Assembly: GCF_025118155.1 (NCBI RefSeq)
Contig: NW_026251397.1
Span: forward strand, 703,501-767,500
DNA length: 64,000 bases
Reading direction: 5' to 3'
Source: Cokeromyces recurvatus
Lineage: Eukaryota; Mucoromycota; Mucoromycetes; Mucorales; Mucoraceae
In this document: positions 46,689 through 57,300 of the stretch, one piece after another
Layout: the number at the start of each line of letters is the position of its first letter
Numbering within the stretch: position 1 is the stretch's first letter
Program-made: the position numbers and the translations under genes
The notes under the pieces: generated by a model
Database searches by the model: none
What the model saw: the letters and a program-made list of their open reading frames with translations, nothing else
Told to the model about the DNA's origin: nothing

Positions 46689-48969
46689 TCTTCGAAACTT
46701 CGTACTTTAAAAAACCTTCATCATTTTATGCTGTTTTCTCCAGGATAGAAGTTTGAGTAATATTTAACCTCCGATATATATTATATAACAGTTTTTATTA
46801 TTATTATTATTATTACGTAGTCGTTATAAAAGCTGGTTTGACTTAGTTAGCTTAAAGAAGTTAACAGAGATTAAATTCCTTTTATAATAAAATTAAAAAA
46901 GAAAAAAAAATAAAGGATAGAATTAAAGAGAATAAAAATATAGACACATATATTCATATATTTAGTTACACATTCTAAAACATTTCAGAGGTAGGCTTAT
47001 GTAACCATTTAATTAAAAGAGGAAGAATAGATAGACAATTAGAGGAATTTTTATAAGATTTGCTCTATTTTTTCTGTAAACTAATAGAAAAAAAGCCTTT
47101 TTTTTTCTTTGTTTTTAGCCTTTTAAGGCGATATAGGAATACATTATCTTGTGCCAGTTTATTTTTTGTAATCATTTATTCCGGTAAGAAATGGTATTCT
47201 GAACTAATCCTAAACAATCTTTAGAAGTAGAAGTCATATATGCATGCTTCTAGCTGATTTTGTATTTGTACATATTATAATAAAAAATAAACATAATAAG
47301 TTAAACTAGATATTCAAACACTATGCTGGTATTAAATACAAATACAGTCATAAACAATTTCAAGACACCATTCATCATAACTATAATTCACGTAAATTAA
47401 ACTTGTTATTATCGTATATAATGAATCAAGATGAATTGTAATAAGCATTTATCCATTATTATAACTATTGGATATATTGCATGCATTGGATTGATTACCT
47501 AATAATAGATAGTCCCACTATACGAACTAATATAGTATAGAGAGGGGGGGTACCAAACATACAATTTGGATATATTATAAATATGTGAAGTAATCAAAGA
47601 GCCTATTCGAGACACTATATATGTTCTTTCATAATAATTATTAGCTGCTATGAATGCAACTTGTAACAAATAGACTTTTCATTCATATTTAAAAGGAAAA
47701 ATTTATATTTGAGATAATAGACTATTATAATATCTTTTGTTTGCAAAAGTTGTGGGGGGGGTACTACGGCAGCGTGTTTGTAATACTGCTAAGAATATTT
47801 ATTAAATCTTTTGCAAGATAAAAACTGGTGGAAATTATCCTTCTAGATTCTCTTGTTAATAAGATCAATAATCTTGCTCATCTCGAATATGGTATTTCTT
47901 TTCTAACAAAAGATTTAGGTTTGCATAGATAAACATGTCTTGAAAAATAGTTCTAAATTATCCAGCTTTTATATAATTAATTAGTCTTAATTTCACCCGA
48001 AAATACTACAGTTAAGCCCTCGACAAATCCATAACTATGCTTGTCAATAGTAGTTATACATATGTATATAGTAATGTGTATTTTTATATACATACATACA
48101 TATATATTATGGACTATAATTAGTCTATGATAACTCGATATTATGTTATAATGATATAGTTTCACACATTTGTGTATGTATTGTAGAATAAACCACTGAG
48201 AACGACTGATAAGGTTTTAAAGAAGATTAACAATAATATGTTAGGTAAGTTGATCTGATTTAAACTGAAAATAGAACAAAATTAGTATATAATATGTGTC
48301 GAATCAGTGACAGACGTTGTTGATATCTCTTCTTCTTAAATGAGGGACTACGTTTTATTATCAATATTCTACCAATTAAAAGGAATTTTATATTCTTGAT
48401 TCAGGTATTATAGCTCTTTTTTATCATTCGTCAAGACTCAATTTATTATAAATTATTAAGGAATTTTTTTTTTTATTTTTATAAATAATGAAGCCCCATA
48501 AAGAAAAAAGAAATTTGTTTGGTTCATATTTTTTATCCAAACAAAAGAAGAAGAAAGATTGCCTTTTATTTCTTCTTCTTCTTCCGAGATTTTGTTACTA
48601 GTGCAGATCGAATGTAGATTTATTATTTAAATTAGATAATTTTTTCTCAATAATGAATTAAGGGTGAACAGGAAATAAATAAAGTTAAATAATAATAAAA
48701 AAAAGCTTATTTTGGTGGTTGCAAACAGTAAAATATCTCCTCATTTGCCCTTACATTGACATAAAATTGATATTTGAAAATGACTCAGATATTTCAAAAT
48801 GTTTCACACAATCACGTGAACTTTAGCCAATAGCCTATTCAAGTTATTCAACTCTGTCAATTCTTTCCGATTTTGTATTATCTTCATCTATTTTTTTTTT
48901 TTTATAAGACTTGCCTCTATTTTTTTTTTTATTTTTTTTTTTCCTCTTTTATTATAATTATATATTCAA
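46532..48969. other. Divergent promoter region, no gene seen
   Basis: 2.44 kb between the divergent transporter and PDX1 genes. Holds a 40-base T run at 46647..46686, an ATT repeat near 46795, and near its right end the PDX1 promoter sites listed separately. No coding relic recognised. Confidence 0.6.
48781..48787. promoter_or_regulatory. TGACTCA, Gcn4/AP-1-type site upstream of PDX1
   Basis: Perfect TGACTCA 183 bases before the PDX1 start. In S. cerevisiae SNZ1 responds to amino acid starvation through Gcn4, so a functional site is plausible. Nearby are CACGTG (48813..48818) and CCAAT (48827..48831). Confidence 0.5.
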
Positions 48970-50243
48970 ATGTCTGCCTCTTTTACTGTTCCTGCTAACC
49001 TTCACTCTAATAACAAGGTTGAAGAATCTAACACTGAAGCACAAAACTTCAGCATCAAGGCTGGTTTGGCCCAAATGTTAAAGGTTTGCTGAATAAAAAA
49101 AAATAAAATAAATAAATAAACACAGTTTCCTAAACAGATGATATCATATGTAGGGTGGTGTTATCATGGATGTCATTAATGCTGAACAAGCTAGAATCGC
49201 TGAAGAAGCTGGTGCTTGTGCTGTTATGGCTTTGGAACGTGTTCCTGCTGATATTCGTAAAAATGGTAAAATAACAAGAGATTAGAACCTTTTGAGAAAT
49301 ATAACTAACAAAAAAAAATTTTTTTTTATTTACTGAAAAAAAAAAAAAAGGTGGTGTTGCTCGTATGTCTGACCCTAAAATGATTAAAGAGATTATTGAA
49401 GCAGTTACCATCCCTGTCATGGCTAAGGTCCGTATTGGTCACTTTGTTGAAGCCCAAATTATCGAGTCCATTGGTGTTGATTATATTGATGAATCTGAAG
49501 TATTAACCCCTGCTGATGATGCTAATCACATTACTAAGCACAACTTCAAGGTTCCTTTCGTTTGTGGTGCCAAGAATCTTGGTGAAGCTCTTCGTCGTAT
49601 TAACGAAGGTGCTGCCATGATCCGTACCAAGGGTGAAGCTGGTACTGGTAATGTAGTTGAAGCTGTTCGTCATATGCGTACTGTCAATGCTGAAATTCGT
49701 CGTGCTGCTGCTATGTCTGATGAAGAGCTCTATGCTTATGCTAAAGATATTCAAGCTCCTTATCATTTGCTTAAGGAAACTGCCAAGCTCGGTCGTCTCC
49801 CCGTTGTTAATTTTGCTGCTGGTGGTGTCGCTACCCCTGCTGATGCTGCTCTTATGATGGTAAGTGTCTATCTATATGAGTGAGTGAGTGAGTCAGTGTG
49901 AGTGTGTGTGTGTGTGTGTATTCCTTTTTCTTTTAAAAAAAAACAATAACCTATTACGTGTTAACTTGATAATATGACTATTTATATATCTATTTCTGGT
50001 TTTACTAATTTCTTATCTTGTACGTTTATTTAGCAATTGGGTTGTGATGGTGTCTTTGTAGGTTCCGGTATTTTCAAGTCTGGTGATCCTGCTAAGCGTG
50101 CTAAGGCTATCGTTCAAGCTGTTACTCATTATAATGATCCTAAGGTTTTGGCCGAGGTTTCAGAGGATCTTGGTGAAGCCATGGTTGGTATTAATTTGGA
50201 TGAATTATCTGAAAATGAAAAATACGCTAAGCGTGGATGGTAA
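48970..50243 (+). CDS. PDX1: Pyridoxal 5'-phosphate synthase subunit PDX1/SNZ
   Basis: Exons 48970..49083, 49154..49265, 49351..49859 and 50034..50243 give 314 aa, as usual for this family. It is the synthase subunit of the DXP-independent vitamin B6 pathway, joining ribose 5-phosphate, glyceraldehyde 3-phosphate and ammonia to PLP; ammonia comes from the PDX2/SNO glutaminase, which is not in this window. Seen: [40 protein letters not shown], catalytic Lys101 in [13 protein letters not shown], and Lys169 in [12 protein letters not shown], 68 residues apart as in Bacillus Pdx1 (Lys81/Lys149), then [17 protein letters not shown]. Codon choice is more C-rich than in neighbours (many GCC/GCT, GTC, AAG), which points to strong expression. 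Confidence 0.98.
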
Positions 50244-50601
50244 AAGCAACCAAAAAAAAAAAGAAAAGAAATTTTGTCATTTCACATTATTAGAGATCCC
50301 AATAACCACCAATTATCAACACCAATTTTATATTATTAACCATGTGGAGGCAGTAAAAAAAAAAAAGGCTGGACTTTGTATAGAAAATAATCTAAGTTTA
50401 TATATTTTACATATAATAAAGCATATTACCAAATGGATAATAGTGTTTGTATAAATTTTAAACAATTGTATTGAATAAGCATAAAAAAAAGTCTCATTTC
50501 ATATACATGTAAAAGTCAAGAGCAAAATTACAAACATAAAAAAAATATGCTTTATTTATTAATCACAAAAAAAAAAAAAAAAATCAAGACATGATAAACG
50601 T
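50244..50601. other. Convergent 3' region, no gene seen
   Basis: 358 bases between the PDX1 and NmrA-like stop codons, with several A runs and AATAAA-like words. Confidence 0.6.
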
Positions 50602-51759
50602 TTACTTGAAGCGCTTGAAGTGATCACGATTAATTTCAAAGTATTCCTTCAACTTACGAGGTTGACGGTTCAAGATATTTTGAAGGTCATTGCTATGATA
50701 ATCTTGTTGATTTTCATTAGCCAAGCACCAATATTCCAACATGGTTTCAATGTTATGATTGTTCAAGAACTTGCCAAGGGGCATCGACCAGAAACCATCC
50801 TTACCTTTCTTGAAGTCACCGTGTTCCTTGGGACGTTCCTTGAAACGATGATCATCTCTCATACTAAGAAGCATCTGCTTCATTTCATCGCTAGAAATAC
50901 GACGATATTTCATGTCTCTGTTACCTAAACCTTCACCGATTTCTTTGCACATCTCCTTAGAGGCCATGTTATGCTGTCCCGTAAATTCATATAATTGTTT
51001 GTGAGTATTATTATTTTGTTGACGCTTGCGGGCCTGTTTGGCTAAACAATAGACGGCTTCAACAACATCAATCATGTCGACAGTGTTCCACTTGGCATCT
51101 TCCTTAACAGGAAGCTCCATCATGTTCTTACCCTCCATTACAGGGGCCAAGAAGTAGTACAATTGATTAAAGATAGAATGGCGACAGATACAGTGCTTGT
51201 TTCCACTGAAGGCCTTTTTAACACATTCTTCAATTTCTCTGTACTCCTTAAAGTTACGATAATGAGATTGATTTTGTGGGTCATCACTCTTGGCCTTATC
51301 AATACGGTCAACACCAACACTATATGCAATTCACTTATTAGAATAACATACACATATATCAATTAAATTTTTATCTAATTCAACTTACAAGGACATCAAA
51401 CCAAAGTGTTCAACGTCTTCATTCTTAGCCATCTTAATTAAGCAATGAGCCTCCTTAAGACGGTTTTCAGAGTTCTCAGGGATAAGAAGGACACTGAATA
51501 CATTCTTCATAGCATGACGCATCTTGTCTTCATCCTTATAGTCTACCTCAACGACTTCAGCACCCATTTGCTCGAGACGACTTAACTCATAACCTGACTT
51601 GTTACGACAAAGGATACGAAGCTTATGATCTGCAATTTCGGGGTCTTCACGACTACGCATACCTTCCAAGAAACGATAAGCTAAAGCATAACCAAGAAGA
51701 GAGTCACAATTGGTGATAACACAAATGTTCTTATGAGAGCTAGATTGTTGTTGAGACAT
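50602..51759 (-). CDS. NmrA-like NAD(P)-binding family protein
   Basis: Exons (minus) 51759..51389 and 51319..50602 give 362 aa. The N-terminus ICVITNCDSLLGYALAYRFL reads as the first Rossmann beta-alpha unit, then LRILCRNKSGYELSRLEQMG, EVVEVDYKDEDKMRHAMKNV, and the atypical-SDR pattern of IIFNQ-like and MIDVVEAVYCL segments. NmrA-like proteins bind NAD(P) and usually act as redox sensors or quinone/alkene reductases. The GxxGxxG motif is degenerate here (CDSLLG), which favours a regulatory or atypical binding mode. The C-terminal 100 residues are Lys-rich and not recognised. Function is unknown; the family call rests on fold pattern and length. Confidence 0.72.
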
Positions 51760-52193
51760 ATTTTGTTTTGTATAGAAGATTTACTAATAGTTTTTTTTTT
51801 CTTTTTGCCTCCATAATGGAGCTTCTTTTATATCTTTTCTAAACATATTTTAACTTCTTGAATTGATCTTGATTTATATGTACCATATTCACACACTAAC
51901 AAAAAAATAAATAAGATACTTCAAGTATTTTATCTGAGATTTTTCTTTTTTTACCAACCATAAATAGTATATCAAATCAGTAGTGAATTACAGCCATTTC
52001 AGTTTTAAATAGCATAAGAAAACCAATCTTTAAGCAAGTATCATTAATCTATAAATACATATAACATGATAAAATTTGCTGACAAAAAAAAACAAAAAAA
52101 AATACCTGTTTTTTATTTATTTATTTATATATACATAATAATAAAAAAAAAAGCCCTTTCTATATACTCCTAAATTCCTTGTTTCTAACTACT
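51760..52193. other. Intergenic, no gene seen
   Basis: 434 bases, promoter of the NmrA-like gene and 3' UTR of the uS8m gene; A/T tracts only. Confidence 0.6.
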
Positions 52194-52655
52194 TTATAAG
52201 GCACGACACATAACTTCTCCACCAACGTTCTTTTCAATAGCTTCTTGAATTTCTAAAACACCACGATTTGTATTGACAATCACAACTTCTCCAGGCTGAA
52301 GGGGTTTAATGAACTGAGCTCTTCTACCATTAGCAATATTCTTCAACTCATTTACTGTAAAGTGAACTTTTTTAGAAGGTTTACTAACTAAAGATAATTT
52401 GCTTAAAGCAGGATTATTTGCTTTGTATTTAAGGTTAAGCCAAAGTCGTCTTGTTGCAACATTTTCGTTTGTAGTTGGGGTATAAGTCAGGTCAGGTCCA
52501 ATATGATTACCTCTAGTAACAGAAGATAAAAATCCTTCCTTATAAAGAATATTAACAACTGCTAAATTCATTTTTGTTTCTGGTATCGCAATTGTTTGAA
52601 GTCGAGCACGGAAACCATTTTGAATTCTGGAACAAAGATCATGTAATCGAGGCAT
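52194..52655 (-). CDS. MRPS8: Mitochondrial small-subunit ribosomal protein uS8m
   Basis: Intronless, 153 aa. MPRLHDLCSRIQNGFRARLQ, TKMNLAVVNILYKEGFLSSV and the C-terminal GEVVIVNTNRGVLEIQEAIE with GGEVMCRAL fit the mitochondrial uS8 family of fungi (yeast Mrps8 is 155 aa). It binds helix 21 of the mitochondrial 15S-type rRNA in the small subunit body. No cleavable presequence is visible, as in yeast. Divergent from SmB. Confidence 0.92.
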   Translation of the reverse strand: MPRLHDLCSRIQNGFRARLQTIAIPETKMNLAVVNILYKEGFLSSVTRGNHIGPDLTYTPTTNENVATRRLWLNLKYKANNPALSKLSLVSKPSKKVHFTVNELKNIANGRRAQFIKPLQPGEVVIVNTNRGVLEIQEAIEKNVGGEVMCRAL

Positions 52656-53096
52656 TGTTAACGAAATTAAAACTAATGTTTAGCAAGTGTGTATATATTA
52701 TATATGCACGTCTATGTGTTGTTGTTTTTTTAGAACTGGGGTTGATTTGAATTTAAAAATTGAAGGGTTCAAGCTTGACATTCAAATTATCCAATTATGT
52801 TTAAGAATTATAAACTCATAAGCCACCAAATTTTCAAGTCAGAAGGAAAAAAAAAAAAAAAAAATAAAGGCAGAGATAGAGTACGCATACATTCGTAAAT
52901 GGAAAAATACGAATCCGCAAATTTTAACGTTTTACGTGAATTTCTTTTTTTTTTTTTTTTTTTTATTAAAAGCTTACTTTATTATTATTGTTTATATTTA
53001 TATTTTTTTATAATTAAGTAAACATAGTTTTAACTTAATAGAAATACTTCTTTTTCCCCTCCGATTTTGAAGAAGAAAAATAAAATATAAACAAAA
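52656..53096. other. Divergent promoter of uS8m and SmB, no gene seen
   Basis: 441 bases with A and T runs (52845..52864, 52946..52964). No other feature. Confidence 0.6.
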
Positions 53097-54044
53097 ATGG
53101 TAAAAAAAATATACATACACAAATTAGAAAAAAACAAAAACAAAACAAAACATCATTAACATGGATTATTTTTATTAGTCGTCCAAAGGGTCAAAAATGG
53201 CAAATATAGTCAACTATAGACTACGAATTACTTTATCTGATTCGCGTGTCTTAACTGGTCAAATGTTGGCTTTTGATAAACATATGAATCTCGTCTTAGC
53301 TGATTGTGAAGAATTTCGTAGAATCAACAAAAACGCAAAAGACAAGTCAGCAGCTAATCTCGAACAAAAAAGAACTTTAGGTCTTGTTATTTTAAGAGGT
53401 GAAACTATTGTCAGCATGAGCATCGATGGTCCTCCACCACCATCTACTGATGACATTAGATCGAGAGCTCCTGGATTAGCTGGTGGTGTTGGTATAGGAA
53501 GAGTAATGTTCTTAAGAAAAAAAAAAGCAATAGCCTATGTTAATTTTTCTTCTTTTTATTTTATAGCCTATGGGACGTGGTTTACCTGCTGTTCCTCCAC
53601 CAATGGGTGCCCCTATGGCTGGTCTTTCTGGTCCTGTACGTGGTGTTGGTGGTCCTGCACCTGGCGTAAGTAATAATTGAGGAAAATAATAAGATAAAAA
53701 TAAAAACTTAATCATATATTATCATTAGGCAATGCAACCTAGACCTGGATATCAAGGTGCTCCAGTCACATATGGTCGTCCTCCTATGCCTCCACAAGGT
53801 TTCCGTCCCCCACCAGGTATGCCACCTATGGGCTTTAGACCTCCTCATGGTATGCCTCCTCCAGGCTTCCGTCCTGGCATGGTAAGTCATTATAAAATAA
53901 TATAGAGTGCAAAAAAGAAAATGTATAAAATTAACTTTATCTTACCTTTATTAGCCTCCTCAAGGCTTCCCTCCAGCTGGTCGAGGTGCACCACCACCAG
54001 GAATGTATCAACGCCCTCCTCCTCCTCCTCCTCCTCAACAATAA
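53097..54044 (+). CDS. SNRPB: Small nuclear ribonucleoprotein SmB/B'
   Basis: Exons 53097..53099 (the start codon alone), 53179..53502, 53567..53665, 53729..53881 and 53955..54044 give 222 aa. The Sm fold has both signature motifs: RLRITLSDSRVLTGQMLAFD with MNLVLADCEEFR (Sm1) and LGLVILRGETIVSMSIDGPP (Sm2). The tail is rich in Gly-Arg and proline repeats (MGAPMAGLSG, PPPGMYQRPPPPPP), which bind WW/GYF splicing factors. SmB is one of the seven Sm ring proteins on U1, U2, U4 and U5 snRNAs in the nucleus. The conserved MSSKGSKMANIVNYRLR start only appears if translation begins at 53097 with an intron right after ATG; the ATG at 53197 would drop seven residues. Confidence 0.94.
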
Positions 54045-54354
54045 TTTGATTATTTTAAATAAAATGGTTCGACTGATGATTTTTAAACTGGAAAAAAGAA
54101 AAAGGCTTCTTTTGCACACTAATAAAATCAATCACACCTTCTCTCTTTCTTTCTTTTTTTTTTCCCCTTTCCCCCTCCCCTAATAACTCATAAATCCTAA
54201 AAGACGACAGTAAAATACTTATATAAAAACAATCTGTAAATTGATGCATCCATATACGAATGATTTGATAAATAAAATTATGCCGATCTTACGGAAAAAA
54301 GACATGATTTATTATGCATATATAAAAATTACATTGATAAATAATTTTTTTTTT
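54045..54354. other. Convergent 3' region, no gene seen
   Basis: 310 bases between the SmB and FKS stop codons with C/T-rich and AATAAA-like stretches. Confidence 0.6.
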
Positions 54355-57300
54355 TCAAATAGTTAAAGAAGTGAACTTAAAATTGGACCGACGACCAAAA
54401 ATAGTAGGAGCAACTAGTAAGGCAGCAAAAGTAAAGAATAAAATAACTAACAGAATACCGTAAGATATGGCGATCCTTCTTCTTTTCCTCCTTTGATTTA
54501 CAGAATAAATAGGCTTTTGAATTTGTTCACTTGGCTTTAACCAGAATAGCATGAGTGAGTGCCATTTATCAATACCAGGAAGGAGGCAAATGATAAATAA
54601 AACAAACAAAATAAAATGGCCCATAATAAAATCCATAGCAAATAGACTCATTTCTATCGTTTTGCAAATGAATTCACGTAATGGTTGAGTCAATACATAC
54701 CAACCAAACTATATCCCCGCAAAAAAAAAAAAAAGAAAAGAAAAAAGTGGGAAACGTGAGTAAATCAATATTTAATCACACAGTGAAAAAAAAAAAAAAA
54801 AAAAAAAATACACATATTTATATAGTTTAATAAACTTACCCCTCTACCGTACCATCGGCCTGTCCACCATCCTTGATTACTTTGATCTTCAGAAAATTCA
54901 CGTGTCAATAAAGAAACAGTTATCAACTTGAATATAAATCGTTGTATAGAGACAATTGCAGTCATACCCAACACAACATGAACAAACTTCCAGTCCTCTA
55001 AGAAATATAAAATTTCGAAAAAGAGAATCAAATTGATGACAGCCCATCCATGTGCAATAGCAGCAATTGTAGCACCAAACTTAATACCGCAGCAAAGGTT
55101 AGCAGCACATCCGGCTACTAGAGAAAAGACAAACAAGACAAGCAATGCACCCGCATTAAATAAGATAGGTCCAAATGCAATTACAGCTACTGTAAGGGGA
55201 GTACTGTACCTCCTGTAAAAATTTTCACTCTCTTGTTGATCAAAACTCTTAATAAATGAATAAGCTATCATACTCAGGACGGCCAATACGAAAGGAAGCA
55301 AAATTTCTGAAAAAAGTAATGTTCCAATAGAAGCACGCCTTTGTTGGGCTTCAACCATCTTTGTTGTTGTTGTTGTTGTTGTTATTCCATTAGCTAATCG
55401 CTTCTTCTTGACACCTGTTGTTCGCATACGTATGAAACGACAAAAGGTAATCCATGAGTTAGAGTGGCTAGAGCCGTTACCACGAGAAAGCCAACGAAGA
55501 TATTCACGATAATCAATTAAAAAGTCCGTTAAACAGAATTGATGAGGATTAAATAAGAAAGGTGAAAAGATAAGGGCTAGAATGGTGAACCAAAAATAGG
55601 CCAAATGAGGTATCCATAATACAAACGAGCCAAAACATAACATGAGAGCTAAGCGAGCACCCGCATACATACTTGTATCAGCAAATCGTGAATAGAGTAA
55701 TGAAAAGGGTAAACGTGCTGTAGCAAATCCACGGCCTGTACCAATATAACGTGCACCTCCAAACGTCATATTGCTCAAGATAGAGTTAGTATACGTTTGA
55801 GTAATAAAGATTTCAAATAAGGGCGCGAATGATAGCATATGTTTACAGAGTCGATTGCATGCTCGAAAGAATCCTCGTTCTGTTAATTCTTGTAAAAAGA
55901 GAGGGAAAAAGGCAATGAAAACGATGGCAAATATAGAGGTAACAACACGCCGGAGCCATTGAAATATGGGTTCAAGATCGTAACATCCCTCTGGAGTGAG
56001 TGGAAGATCTGAAGTTGGATTAGTACATATTGTTAATGGTACACGAATGGCAGCCACAAAAAGAAGGACAAACATAAACATATGTACTGAAAGTATAATA
56101 AAGATGTTATTGATATGAAAACCAGGATGTGCGTAGAAGAAGGTCAAGAATCTGTCTAAAGGAAGTTGTGTGCCCAAGTAATAATATTCTCTAGATAACA
56201 TCTGCTCTCCCATACCAGACCCAATTTTGGTAACAAAGTTAAGAACAGATCCAAATCCAAGATCACGACCTTTCCCACATTGATAGTATTCAACATGTTT
56301 AATACGGCCTCCTCTTGTAAAGGCGTTCATACCTGCATAGATGTCTTCATTCAAATGAAGCCCCTTTTGTGCCTTGCTCACACCGCCTCGTGTAGTCATA
56401 AAAATAGCATTAAGAAAATCAGGATGGCCATAATGAAGCTATAATAAAAGAATAAGAGGAGGGGAAGGTTAAAAAGTTACTTATTTACATCCTTTTTTTT
56501 TTTTTTTAAAAAAAAAATAACATTAATAATATTACCCTTCCTCCAATGATAGCCATAATTCGCTGAGTAAGTGTACCAAACGTTTGCTCTTTACCTGCAG
56601 CAACATCACCGAGGACACCTACATTTTCAGAAAAAACATATTCACGAGCACCTACAATGGCCACCGGGCTTTTATTATGATCATTAATAGAATAAGGTGA
56701 TTCGTTACTTGTTTGCATCTCTTCAAATTCACCTAAAACATTGCGAATTTTTATACATTCCTCCAAATAATTGTCTTGATTAGCATCAATCAGTTGTAAA
56801 TATTCACCACGATAATAGATAAGTGCAGTATTTTGGTTATCTGATTTACCATCACCTAAAATAGGGTTACCTGGAAGTCGGATTCTATATTTTGGAGACC
56901 TACTACCATCCAACCTATAAGGACACTGGCCGTCAATCAATACAGAATGGAAAACAGTTTCTTCTCCAACTATTTCCTGCTCCAAGTAAGCAATTTGAAC
57001 ATTTGGATAAGACTTCAGTATATATTCAACACTTTCTTTTTCTTCAAAGCTGAGATGAGCATACCGTTGCATGGCAATTACAAAACGAAATTTCCGATTT
57101 GCCATTTCCTCAAGTTCAGCTTCAGTTATGTGGTTTGGAAGAGAAGAGATATTTGTTTGCTGACTGGAATTTAATTCTGGAGTTTCAACACGGTAGAGTA
57201 ACTTGATCGCCTTTTGGTAATTCATAAAACCTGTAATTGTACGAAATAAGGTTTGAGTACGAAGAGAGGCCCATATACGTGTACGCATTGTATATTCAGG

